From Clostridiales bacterium (GTDB lineage: Bacteria > Bacillota > Clostridia > Oscillospirales > Oscillospiraceae), in the NCBI GenBank assembly GCA_022775085.1, contig JALFJQ010000032.1, positions 1-38,705 of the forward strand: a DNA stretch of 38,705 bases, in the 5' to 3' direction. The translations under genes were made by a program, and so were the position numbers. Below are positions 15,438 through 22,803 of this stretch, piece by piece (the first letter of the stretch is position 1; every line of letters starts with the position of its first letter). Below the pieces are notes generated by a model. It searched no databases, was not told the DNA's origin, and was given only the letters and a program-made list of their open reading frames with translations.

Positions 15438-16040
15438 TTATCGAATGGAGCTGCTGATCCATTGATCAAGGACTTTCATTTGCTCCTCTGTATGGAACCA
15501 GTGTTCTCCATCTTTCATTACAGTCAGCTTTGCGCCAATTTGATCTGCGAACCCGGAAATGGTTTCCCTGGAAGTCAGATGATCGTTTTCGCCATACAAA
15601 ATGCAGGTGGGGACACTCCACTTGATGGGATGCTTTCGCACATAGCACAGATACTCCCAAGATAAGGTTTCTCCAAATTCCGTAGGAATCTCTTTCTTGA
15701 TTTCCAACTCATTCTCTGTTACATGGGACCACATCATCATATTTGCAATGAGCTGTTCCATGTTTACGATGGGTGAAATAAACATGGCCTGGGAAATGTT
15801 CTTTTCACCCAAGGCATTCATGGAGAAAAAAGCCCCGATGCTGTTTGCAATCAAAATAACAGAATCATATCCCTCGCTGTGCAGATCAAAGAAACGAGGA
15901 AATTCCTCTTTTGCTTCCCAGGGAGTCTGTGCGTGATAGTCAAATCCTATCACATCGCTATCGGGAAAGAGCGGCTGGTAATGCTTCGATTCCTCTGCGC
16001 AGCCACTTTTGCCATGTACATATATGACGAAACGTCTCAT
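15438..16040 (-). CDS. Alpha/beta hydrolase
   Basis: A 200-aa cytoplasmic alpha/beta hydrolase. The oxyanion HGKSG (9-13), nucleophile elbow IANSIGA (Ser67, with Ala-Asn in place of the usual Gly-x), acid GENDHL (D153) and a His at 180 or 183 make a plausible triad. No signal peptide. GGAGGA lies seven bases before the ATG. It is first in a three-gene group with a strong promoter upstream. Substrate unknown; the small size resembles lid-less esterases. Confidence 0.85.
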   Translation of the reverse strand: MRRFVIYVHGKSGCAEESKHYQPLFPDSDVIGFDYHAQTPWEAKEEFPRFFDLHSEGYDSVILIANSIGAFFSMNALGEKNISQAMFISPIVNMEQLIANMMMWSHVTENELEIKKEIPTEFGETLSWEYLCYVRKHPIKWSVPTCILYGENDHLTSRETISGFADQIGAKLTVMKDGEHWFHTEEQMKVLDQWISSSIR

Positions 16041-16140
16041 TCAGTATCCTCCGATACAGATTCCACTTTATCTTCTTTTTTGTTTCCCCGATCCATAGAT
16101 TTACGCCTTTACGCGAATCGAAATGTCCTGACCCTGTTTC

Positions 16141-16169
16141 ATTATAGCAACCTATCGTTCGTTAGTCAA
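16141..16169 (-). promoter_or_regulatory. Promoter of the hydrolase-lipoprotein-flavoprotein group
   Basis: On the minus strand TTGACT (16169-16164) and TATAAT (16146-16141) are 17 bp apart. The spacer contains CTAACGAACGATAG, an imperfect palindrome that could be an operator. Confidence 0.75.
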
Positions 16170-16217
16170 TAGGAGAAGTGTTTTTCCTTCTTCCGGGTAT
16201 CCCATTTCCTACAGCGA

Positions 16218-17069
16218 TTACACCCGGTTCCTCACCGGGACCTGGATTTCTGTCAGCCACCCGCTTTCCTCGTCCTGATTCCAGACCCCATCAATGTAGC
16301 TTTCCCGAATGGCTCCTGCGATTTCATACCCGTTTTCTTCGATGTATTTGAGAACGGATTCATAGGATTCCGACAGGGTTCCATAAGAGCCTTTGTGATA
16401 AATACAGGCCGCCTGAATTTCCGGCAGGGTTCTGAAATACAGTCCGCCGATTTCCTGCTTTGCCCCGGTGACTGCTTCGCAGATTTCCACCAGAATATCC
16501 TCATCCTTGTACCCCGGTTCCAGATAATTTGTAAAGCAGTATTCCGGCAGAGCGCATTCACAGCCCGCTTTTTCCATCAGCGTCCCCATTTCCGGCATCA
16601 CGTCAAACAGGCTGTCGTAGGATTCAATCCTGACCCGCATGGCAGCCACGGTGGTTTCCGGGATGGTTTTGATCAAAACCGGGTGAGAAAGCCCGGTTTT
16701 CTTTTTTGACAGATAGCCATCTACCACGGCAATCTGCCTTGTCAGATCGGCGATTTTGGCAATCAGCTCCGACTTTTTCTTCCGCAGAACCGCTTCTTCA
16801 TCGGCTCCTGAATGGATGTGGGCAATTTCTTCCAGGGTAAAGCCTGCCATTTTGAGGGCGGTAATCTGGTGAAGCACCGCCATCTGGGAAAGGGTGTAAT
16901 ATCGGTATCCGTTCTCCTGATTGGTCACAGCAGGCATCAGCAAGCCCTGCTCCTCATAGAAGCGCAGGGTCTTGACTGTGACATGATTCATGGCCGCGAA
17001 CATACCGATTTTGTAGAGGGCGCCGCTTTCTTTTACTTCAAAGGGTTCATGCTTTTGCCGCATCTGCAT
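16218..17069 (-). CDS. MerR-family activator with GyrI-like effector domain
   Basis: A 283-aa regulator. The N-terminal MerR winged helix (about 18-88) includes KTLRFYEEQGLL and NGYRYYTLSQMAVL; a dimerisation helix follows (about 90-125), then a GyrI-like small-molecule domain (about 130-283, ending GVWNQDEESGW). This architecture is that of BmrR and Mta, which sense lipophilic drugs and activate exporters. ATG 17069 is chosen because GGAG lies seven bases upstream, next to the permease stop. It is the third gene of the ABC operon, which starts with a typical MerR-type promoter, so it most likely controls its own operon. Confidence 0.9.
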   Translation of the reverse strand: MQMRQKHEPFEVKESGALYKIGMFAAMNHVTVKTLRFYEEQGLLMPAVTNQENGYRYYTLSQMAVLHQITALKMAGFTLEEIAHIHSGADEEAVLRKKKSELIAKIADLTRQIAVVDGYLSKKKTGLSHPVLIKTIPETTVAAMRVRIESYDSLFDVMPEMGTLMEKAGCECALPEYCFTNYLEPGYKDEDILVEICEAVTGAKQEIGGLYFRTLPEIQAACIYHKGSYGTLSESYESVLKYIEENGYEIAGAIRESYIDGVWNQDEESGWLTEIQVPVRNRV

Positions 17070-17073
17070 ACGC

Positions 17074-17811
17074 TCACTCCCATCGGAAGGTTTTGACGGC
17101 AATCGTGCCGCAGATGACCGTAATGACGATTAAAGTAATCATCGGAAAGGTGATTCTATCATAGCATCCCATGGATACCGATTTCAAGAGGTCAATTCCC
17201 ACCCCCAGCGGCATCAGCTTTGCGATAGCCTGGAACCATGCCGGGAAAACCTCCACAGGAATGGTGGCCCCGGAGAACAGCAGCATGGGAAAATAAAGCA
17301 GACTGGTGGCCACATTCATGGATTTTGTGGTTCGGCACAGGCTGGCTACCATCAGTCCGATGGAGAACATGGAGATCATGGTCAGCAGCCACACAGCAAG
17401 ATAGGCAAACACATTCCCGGGCATCCGATAGCCGAAGGCCACCACCGCAGCCACGGTCAAAATCAGGGTGGAAAGAATCGCCATCACACCGCTGCAAATG
17501 GTATCGCAGGCCAGGAGCCTCGCGGGAGAACAGGGGCTGCAATACATCCGCCGCAGGATTCCCTGAGACCGGCACTCCACAATGGTGATGGGGATGCTCA
17601 TAAACGCGCTGCAGCAGATTCCCACGGTGGACAGGGCTACATAGGCGCTTTGCAGGTAGGTAAGACCCGAATCCGCCGCATTTTTATTTCCGGCGATGAT
17701 CGTGATCAAAATCAGCGTTACCAGCGGCATGATAAGGTTAAACAGAATCACATCCGGGCTTCTGAAGAAAATCTTCTGCTCCACCTGATACATTTTCAAA
17801 AAACGCTTCAT
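17074..17811 (-). CDS. ABC-2 type transporter permease
   Basis: A 245-aa integral membrane subunit with six predicted helices, of the ABC-2 export family. Conserved features are the first helix VILFNLIMPLVTLILITII, the SQGILRRMYCSP loop after helix 2, and the LLFSGATIPVEVFP segment before the last helix pair. It overlaps the ATPase stop by 4 bp (ATGA), so the two are translationally coupled and form a drug or lipid exporter. A much longer upstream start would run back into the ATPase gene and is rejected. Confidence 0.9.
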   Translation of the reverse strand: MKRFLKMYQVEQKIFFRSPDVILFNLIMPLVTLILITIIAGNKNAADSGLTYLQSAYVALSTVGICCSAFMSIPITIVECRSQGILRRMYCSPCSPARLLACDTICSGVMAILSTLILTVAAVVAFGYRMPGNVFAYLAVWLLTMISMFSIGLMVASLCRTTKSMNVATSLLYFPMLLFSGATIPVEVFPAWFQAIAKLMPLGVGIDLLKSVSMGCYDRITFPMITLIVITVICGTIAVKTFRWE

Positions 17812-18533
17812 AACAGCGCCTCCTCCCCCATAAAAAACAGGTACGCCTCTTCCAGATTTCTTTGCCCGGAAGCGGCGATAACTTCCTCGATGGAGCCTTC
17901 CGCGACCTTCTTGCCCGACCTGATGATGCACACCCGGTCGCAGAGGGCTTCCGCTTCCTCCATATAATGGGTGGTCAGAAAGATGGTAAGGCCCTGATTC
18001 TTCAGCTGCTTCAGGGTTCGCCATACCTCACGCCTCGCCACCACATCCAATCCGGTGGTCAGCTCGTCCAGAAACACGATTTCCGGCTTCCCGATCAGTG
18101 CCAGCACAACGGAGAGCTTCTGCCGTTCCCCACCGGAGAGCCTGGACACGAAGCTCTTTTTTAAGGAAGCCAGGCCGAACCGCTCCAGAAGCTGCGGATA
18201 GTCCGCCGGATCAGCATACAGAGAAGCATACTCGATGCAGGCTTCTTCTACAGTAATGTTGGGCTGATACTGGGTATTCTGAAGCTGTACCCCCACCCGC
18301 TCAAACACCCGCTTTCTGTGTTTGGCGGCATCCATTTCCAGAATCTTCGCGGTGCCCCTATCCGGGGTCTTTAAGCCCAGAATCAGATCGATGGTGGTGC
18401 TTTTTCCGGCTCCGTTGTGCCCCAGCAGCGCAAAGACCTGGCCCTTTTCTACAGCAAAGGACAGGTTATCCACCACTGTGCGGCCGCCAAAGGTTTTTGT
18501 CAGATTCCTGACGCGAATACATGGTTCATCCAT
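17808..18533 (-). CDS. ABC transporter ATP-binding protein
   Basis: A 241-aa ATPase subunit. Walker A GHNGAGKST (38-46), Q-loop GVQLQNTQ (81-88), signature LSGGERQ (132-138), Walker B IVFLDE (152-157) and H-loop His (189) are complete. ATG 18533 follows AAGGAGGA at nine bases. It is the first gene of the exporter operon (ATPase, permease, MerR regulator). The combination with a BmrR-like regulator suggests export of amphipathic compounds. Confidence 0.95.
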   Translation of the reverse strand: MDEPCIRVRNLTKTFGGRTVVDNLSFAVEKGQVFALLGHNGAGKSTTIDLILGLKTPDRGTAKILEMDAAKHRKRVFERVGVQLQNTQYQPNITVEEACIEYASLYADPADYPQLLERFGLASLKKSFVSRLSGGERQKLSVVLALIGKPEIVFLDELTTGLDVVARREVWRTLKQLKNQGLTIFLTTHYMEEAEALCDRVCIIRSGKKVAEGSIEEVIAASGQRNLEEAYLFFMGEEALL

Positions 18534-18540
18534 AAAACAA

Positions 18541-18568
18541 TCCTCCTTGTCTTTGTTTACAAGGAGGA
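18541..18568 (-). promoter_or_regulatory. Inverted repeat that can hide the ATPase ribosome site
   Basis: A perfect 10-bp inverted repeat (TCCTCCTTGT / ACAAGGAGGA, 8-base loop) includes the AAGGAGGA ribosome site of the ATPase gene in its 3' arm. The 5' arm abuts the -10 box, so RNA started at the local promoter would lack most of it, while read-through RNA would fold and hide the site. Confidence 0.5.
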
Positions 18569-18599
18569 TTCTATCATCTCCCCTTAAGGGGAGAGTCAA
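18568..18599 (-). promoter_or_regulatory. MerR-type promoter and operator of the ABC operon
   Basis: On the minus strand TTGACT (18599-18594) and TAGAAT (18573-18568) are separated by 20 bp, too long for unaided polymerase. A perfect 16-bp palindrome CTCCCCTTAAGGGGAG (18578-18593) fills the spacer. This is the layout of promoters that MerR proteins activate by untwisting, and the sequence resembles BmrR-class sites. Confidence 0.85.
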
Positions 18600-18668
18600 G
18601 TGTTTTTTCGCAAAGATTGCGCGTGTTCCGGCAATGTTCGGAGGATTCAGCGCGTATAATACCATTTC

Positions 18669-18833
18669 TTATACTAATTCTTGATAAAAAGATTTAATCA
18701 GCAGCGCAGGGATATTGGTGCAAGACAAGGCAGAGGAACGCAGCCATACTGTATGTATGGCAAATGACGATAACGCAGTATTTCACCAATAGTCCAAGCT
18801 GATATTAAAGATTTTAATCAAGAATTCGTATTA
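18669..18833. mobile_element. MITE-like element, about 165 bp, long terminal inverted repeats
   Basis: The left end TTATACTAATTCTTGATAAA and the right end (complement AATAATACGAATTCTTGATT) pair over about 34 bp with few mismatches, through the GATTTAATCAGC / CTTTAATATCAGC region. The centre CATACTGTATGTATGG is also palindromic. No coding capacity. Confidence 0.6.
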
Positions 18834-19080
18834 TTACCCGGAAAGGGGAAATTTGCGCGCTGGTCACGGATTTCCTTGCGGGTTTACCTGCTGACATGAA
18901 GCGTTTCCTCGATTTCGAGGGGGGTAATGGGCACTTCTACGCCTGAAATGGGGTGCGAAGTTTGAGTAAAAGATACGAAAAAATACGATAATGAAAATAT
19001 CAATTGATGTCAAAATGATGTCATTTTTTAGCCAGCAAGCCATGAAACTCCCTCCCCGAGAAATCGGAGAGGGAGCATTT
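18834..19080. other. 247-bp gap with no recognised gene; terminator-like hairpin at its right end
   Basis: I see no credible gene. A stem CTCCCTC/GAGGGAG extended by CCGA/TCGG (19048-19075) is followed by CATTTTC on the plus strand and TTTCATG on the minus strand. It lies six bases after the holin stop and probably ends the phage-derived transcript. Confidence 0.5.
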
Positions 19081-19599
19081 TCATTCTGCCAGAAGCCCGC
19101 TTTCTTCGCGCTCGTCCTCAATCGGCGCAGTCGTCGCCTTTTCTGTCACAATATCCACATTGGTTTCCTCAGTCATGGTGCTGAGCCATGCGCCCAGCTT
19201 CTCACGAAGGCCGGCGGGCACCGGCAGACCGCAGAGCAGCATATTTTTCAGCACGCTGGTAGCCTCGTACAGAATAAACAGCAGCGCAAACAGTTCTGTG
19301 ACGCCCATCTTAACCACACCGCAGGCATCCAGAACGTTTCTGGTGTCCGCCGGCAGCCAGCCCAGCACGTCCACGTGCATCATCATGTCAATGGCTGTGA
19401 ACAGCAGCACACAGGCCAGCATACCGGCCTTTCGGATAGCCCCGTCGATGCCTACGGCGGAGTTCCATTTGCGGTACTTTGCCGCCCGAAGGGAGCCGAA
19501 TACCATGTCGGCACACACGGCGATCAGCAGTAGCCGCACGAAGATGTTGCCCATCAGAGCAGAGAAAAAGCGGATAATAAAAGCGTTTACCATTTGCAT
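19081..19599 (-). CDS. Phage holin-like membrane protein
   Basis: A 172-aa protein with about four hydrophobic segments (residues about 15-35, 55-75, 100-120) and a charged C-terminal tail rich in Glu. The MGNIFVRLLLIAVCADMVFGSLRAAKYRKWNS pattern is that of the toxin-secretion/phage lysis holin family, which permeabilises the membrane for endolysin. AGGAGG lies eight bases before ATG 19599. It is the last gene of a five-gene phage-derived cassette, 17 bp after the endolysin, the usual neighbour. Confidence 0.8.
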   Translation of the reverse strand: MQMVNAFIIRFFSALMGNIFVRLLLIAVCADMVFGSLRAAKYRKWNSAVGIDGAIRKAGMLACVLLFTAIDMMMHVDVLGWLPADTRNVLDACGVVKMGVTELFALLFILYEATSVLKNMLLCGLPVPAGLREKLGAWLSTMTEETNVDIVTEKATTAPIEDEREESGLLAE

Positions 19600-19616
19600 T
19601 TGTATGTCCTCCTAAG

Positions 19617-20195
19617 TTAATTTACGTCCATATGGACAAAATCAGATCCTTTGATCTGGTATGCGTAGTGGATGGGCAGGGTTTTGACATAGGCCAGCAG
19701 TTCGGCGCCGCTGACGTCCTGGACGCAGAAGTCCATTGCCTTGCCCTTGACGTGGTAGCTGTTTTTCGCAGAGCCGGGCAACTCGTCGTTGTGGGCCTGA
19801 CAGCGCACGCCGCTGGAAACCATCACCGGGGCACCGAAATGGTCCCGCACCTGATCCGCCAGCCTGACAAGTGTTTCCTCCGGCTCCACCGGGAAGCCGC
19901 CGCACTTACCGCAGGGGCACCGGAACTCCGCCCTGGTGAAGTAGCGGATGTCCTTCCACCATCCCGGGGCGGTTGTTGCATTTTCTGCAACAGCTGGCTT
20001 CTCCCCGGTGGCGATCACTTCCAGAATCCGCTTTTCTGTCGCCGACCCGAAGATGCTGTCCACGTCCTCCTGAGCCATGTAGGAGCGCTGGAAGACGATG
20101 GTGGCCCGCTGGGACTTCTCGCCCCACAGCCCATCCAGCGGGCCGTCATAGTAGCCCAGATAGGCAAGCAGGGCCTGCTTTTGTTTCAGGGTCAC
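19617..20195 (-). CDS. Phage endolysin: peptidoglycan-binding plus M15 peptidase
   Basis: A 192-aa cell-wall hydrolase. Residues 1-60 are a peptidoglycan-binding repeat (LLAYLGYYDGPLDGLWG, ATIVFQRSYM). Residues about 85-192 form an M15-type D,D-/L,D-peptidase with the zinc motif SYHVKGKAMDF (H148, D155) and HMD (H188) at the end. The start is a GTG overlapping the stop of the 60-aa gene (GTGA). No signal peptide, so release depends on the adjacent holin, as in phage lysis cassettes. Confidence 0.88.
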   Translation of the reverse strand: MTLKQKQALLAYLGYYDGPLDGLWGEKSQRATIVFQRSYMAQEDVDSIFGSATEKRILEVIATGEKPAVAENATTAPGWWKDIRYFTRAEFRCPCGKCGGFPVEPEETLVRLADQVRDHFGAPVMVSSGVRCQAHNDELPGSAKNSYHVKGKAMDFCVQDVSGAELLAYVKTLPIHYAYQIKGSDFVHMDVN

Positions 20196-20374
20196 TCGAT
20201 CACCACCCCGTACTTCGCCAGAATGGCGATGATTTCATCGGTAAGAACTTTTTTCAGCTGACCGGGCGGGAGCTGGGCAAAGACTGCTGCCATGGCCTGC
20301 ATATCATCCCTGCCGTCCTCCGCCGCCTGAATTTCCACCAGCCGCGCCTTTGCGGCCTTCGTCCACTTATTCAT
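20192..20374 (-). CDS. Small phage cassette protein, 60 aa
   Basis: An unrecognised 60-residue protein, mostly helical and charged, beginning MNKWTKAAKARLVE. It overlaps the upstream 89-aa gene by 8 bp and the endolysin by 4 bp, so it is translated as part of the cassette. Small proteins in this position of Clostridia prophages are often uncharacterised. Confidence 0.65.
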   Translation of the reverse strand: MNKWTKAAKARLVEIQAAEDGRDDMQAMAAVFAQLPPGQLKKVLTDEIIAILAKYGVVIE

Positions 20375-20636
20375 CCGTGCTCACCCCCAGAAGCTCAAGA
20401 GCCGCCTTTGCATCGGCAAGCTCTAATGCCATTTCCTCCAACTGCTTTCTTGCCTCTTCCAGTGGTGTCAGCACTTCTTCGCCATTGCGGTAAAATTTTC
20501 CACATTCGTATCTGTCCCCGATTGCAACAGGCCGGTCTGCTGTATCAATCAGCGTCTCTGTTTCCGATTCGCGATCCGAGCACCACAGGACGTTGACTAC
20601 AACGCCGTTTTCAACCAGCGCCATGGATTTTGCCAT
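20367..20636 (-). CDS. Small phage tail-associated protein, 89 aa
   Basis: An 89-aa protein: a beta-rich start (MALVENGVVVNVLWCSD), RPVAIGDRYECGKFYRNGEEVLTPLEEARK, and a helical C-terminus of coiled-coil character. The pattern is common in small proteins encoded just after tail-fibre genes, possibly fibre chaperones. Its ATG follows the stop of the glycine-rich fibre gene directly, with GGGAGGTG inside the preceding coding end. Confidence 0.65.
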   Translation of the reverse strand: MAKSMALVENGVVVNVLWCSDRESETETLIDTADRPVAIGDRYECGKFYRNGEEVLTPLEEARKQLEEMALELADAKAALELLGVSTDE

Positions 20637-21644
20637 TTAGGACACCTCCCGTGCATTGCGGATGACGACGATCCCGGAGCCACCACAACCAAAAGTCGTA
20701 TTGCCCGAACGGCCGCCACCACCGCCGCCTGTGTTCGTTTGGCCGTTTTTTGAAGAAGAATCACCTTTGCCAGAACCACCAACATAGCTGCCGCCAACAC
20801 CACTACTTATGCGATCACCATAACCGCCGCTGCCGCCACCAGCGTATGTTTTGGCATTCAGCTCGCCAAACTCCCTAGTTGTAGTACCTTGTCCTTTGCC
20901 TGCGGAACGCATAGTAGTGCCAGAAACAAGAACACCGTCTGAACCATCAGTACCGCCGGAGCCGCCATTTGGGTTGCCCCAACCGCCACCGCCGCAACCG
21001 CCATCACCACCGTCGCCATTGGAACTGGATGTCTTACCACCGTAACCACCTTTTGCGGATACACCAAAGGCGGATGTTTCACCACCATTGGCACCTTCGC
21101 TCCCACCACCAGCACCGATTACAATGTCATATGGTGTTCCGATTGATACAGGCATTCTTTTTTTCGTTGTGGTATAACCACCACCGCCGCCACCCCACCG
21201 TGATGCACCACCGCCGCCAACGCAGAACACGTCAATTCCGTTTTCTGCCACATTTAGGTTTGTAAAGGTCAGAGTTCCGGAGGTCAGGAAGCGGATTTTC
21301 CAGTTGTCCTGACTCGCGGTAATAGGCTCATCAGCATCATTTACAATCTCATAGTCGCCCGTATAGGTAAATTCCGGAAGGGTGTTGAAGCTGATGACAA
21401 GGGCGTAGTCCGTATTGATGGCGGCGACTTTCTGGGCGGTATGGCTGCCGTCGGTGATGGTCACCGTCCACTGGCCGCTTTTCAGGCCCTTGAATACCAC
21501 CACGCCGTCCGTCCCGGCAGTCTTGGTCTTGGTTTTGCCGTCCTTGCTGATGGTCACCGTACACCCAGACGGGGCCGTGACGGTCAGCGTGGCTCCCGTG
21601 CCGCCCCCGCCGCCGAAGCCGTATAATGGTACAATTGTTTGCAT
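20637..21644 (-). CDS. Glycine-rich phage tail-fibre / receptor-binding-like protein
   Basis: A 335-aa protein. Residues 15-90 resemble a small beta-sandwich (TLTVTAPSGCTVTISKDGKT and TVTITDGSHTAQKVAAINT), followed by a bridging region and a long Gly/Ser-rich C-terminus (about 145-325) with GGGGGG blocks and a conserved end CGGSGIVVIRN. Gly-rich tips of this kind are found on tail fibres and adhesins. AAAGGAGG precedes the ATG. It heads the cassette of tail fibre, two small proteins, endolysin and holin; no other phage structural genes are present. Confidence 0.75.
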   Translation of the reverse strand: MQTIVPLYGFGGGGGTGATLTVTAPSGCTVTISKDGKTKTKTAGTDGVVVFKGLKSGQWTVTITDGSHTAQKVAAINTDYALVISFNTLPEFTYTGDYEIVNDADEPITASQDNWKIRFLTSGTLTFTNLNVAENGIDVFCVGGGGASRWGGGGGGYTTTKKRMPVSIGTPYDIVIGAGGGSEGANGGETSAFGVSAKGGYGGKTSSSNGDGGDGGCGGGGWGNPNGGSGGTDGSDGVLVSGTTMRSAGKGQGTTTREFGELNAKTYAGGGSGGYGDRISSGVGGSYVGGSGKGDSSSKNGQTNTGGGGGGRSGNTTFGCGGSGIVVIRNAREVS

Positions 21645-21685
21645 ATATGCAACCTCCTTTTCGTTCGGCTGTATGCCGTGACCGC

Positions 21686-21714
21686 ATTATAGGAGATCCC
21701 ACCGCGGAAATCAT
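21686..21714 (-). promoter_or_regulatory. Probable promoter of the tail-fibre/lysis cassette
   Basis: TATAAT on the minus strand (21691-21686) with a weak -35 box ATGATT (21714-21709) at 17 bp, about 42 bp before the fibre gene. Confidence 0.45.
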
Positions 21715-21753
21715 AAAAATAATGGGAGAAGGGAGGGAAAAAGCCGAAAAGCA

Positions 21754-21787
21754 GAAAAAGCCGCCGGCTGACAATCAGCCGACGGCT
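21754..21787 (-). terminator. Terminator of the amidohydrolase gene
   Basis: The stem AGCCGcCGGCTGA / TCAGCCGaCGGCT (one A/C-type mismatch, 3-base loop) is followed by TTTTT on the minus strand. It separates the amidohydrolase from the phage cassette promoter. The 116 bp between it and the amidohydrolase stop hold no gene. Confidence 0.8.
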
Positions 21788-21903
21788 CTATCCATATATT
21801 CATAATCTCTTTCACCAGAAATGCCGGACATATTGCTTGGAGCAGTCCTGCGGCACAGGGAAAAAGGCCCGCAGTTTTGGCAGTTTTCGAATATACCCCG
21901 GCG

Positions 21904-22746
21904 TTAAAACACCCGGCGGATTTGCGCGATTCCCCTCTCCAGCGGTTCAGATGTATTCAGAGCCGCTTCCAGCAGGGCATATTCCGTCAGACTTCCGTGG
22001 GGTACTGCCCACGCCCCTGCGTCCGTACCGGGCGCCAGAAGTCCGCCCAGGGCCGCAAACCGGCGGACGTTCTCCGTGGCGCCTTCCAATATCCGCGCCA
22101 CGGCAGTCTCGTCAAAGCGGCCCCGGCCCCGGAGATTGCCGATGGTGGACAGGGTCGGCACCCATACTGTCCCGGCTTCCGCCATGGCGTGGAGGGCTTC
22201 ACTGTCCAGATAGGCCCCGTGCTCGATGGAGTCCACGCCGGCCTCCGCCGCCGCTTCCACAGTCCTCGCGCCGTTGGCATGGGCCATCACCGCCATGCCC
22301 TCCTCGTGGGCGATGTGGATCAGTTCCCGGATTTCCATCGGTTCCAGCCCTTCTTCCGTCAGCACGCCGAACCGGTCAAAATCCATCAGGCCGGAGATCA
22401 TGATTTTGATAAAGTCCGCTCCATTGTTTTTATTTTTTCTGACCAGTTTCTCATATTCCGGGAGATTTTCAAACTTTTCACCGATGAATCCGCCGTAGTG
22501 TCCCAATTTACACAGGGGTGACAGCGGCGTTCGGTAGAGAATCCCGTACTCCCCTGCCATCTCTCTGGCCCGCTTGCCCACGCCCCATCGGTCGCCGCCG
22601 TCCCGGAGGTAGGTAAAGCCCAATTTCTGATAGCGGGCGAGGGTTTGGCGAATCCATCCCTCGTCAGCAGCCTGTGCGTGGCGGGCAATGGCGCTCTTCC
22701 AGTCCGCCCCATCCAAAACCATATGGATATGACAATCTACGAACAT
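21904..22746 (-). CDS. Amidohydrolase family protein
   Basis: A 280-aa metal-dependent hydrolase with a TIM-barrel signature: DCHIH (H6, H8), a central Lys in FIKIM (K114), MAHANG (H156), IEHGAY (H176) and PGTDAGA (D242). These match the metal ligands of prolidase-like/imidazolonepropionase-like amidohydrolases. It lacks the small N-terminal beta domain seen in many relatives, so it is short. ATG 22746, nine bases after AAAGGAG, is preferred over TTG 22752. Substrate unknown. Confidence 0.85.
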   Translation of the reverse strand: MFVDCHIHMVLDGADWKSAIARHAQAADEGWIRQTLARYQKLGFTYLRDGGDRWGVGKRAREMAGEYGILYRTPLSPLCKLGHYGGFIGEKFENLPEYEKLVRKNKNNGADFIKIMISGLMDFDRFGVLTEEGLEPMEIRELIHIAHEEGMAVMAHANGARTVEAAAEAGVDSIEHGAYLDSEALHAMAEAGTVWVPTLSTIGNLRGRGRFDETAVARILEGATENVRRFAALGGLLAPGTDAGAWAVPHGSLTEYALLEAALNTSEPLERGIAQIRRVF

Positions 22747-22765
22747 TGCCAAACTCTCCTTTGCA

Positions 22766-22795
22766 GAAAATCCGCCTGACAGCGATCAGGCGGAT
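22766..22795 (-). terminator. Terminator of the second MATE gene
   Basis: Perfect 10-bp stem ATCCGCCTGA / TCAGGCGGAT, with TTTTC following on the minus strand. It lies 8 bp after the MATE stop. Confidence 0.85.
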
Positions 22796-22803
22796 CATTG
22801 ATT

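Noticed and set aside
18864..19121. 85-codon minus-strand frame in the gap after the holin gene
   Set aside because: It overlaps the holin end and the terminator hairpin; no ribosome site or known motif. Another frame there encodes a short peptide-like tail (VEVPITPLEIEETLHVSR then stop), but it has no start and I cannot place it.
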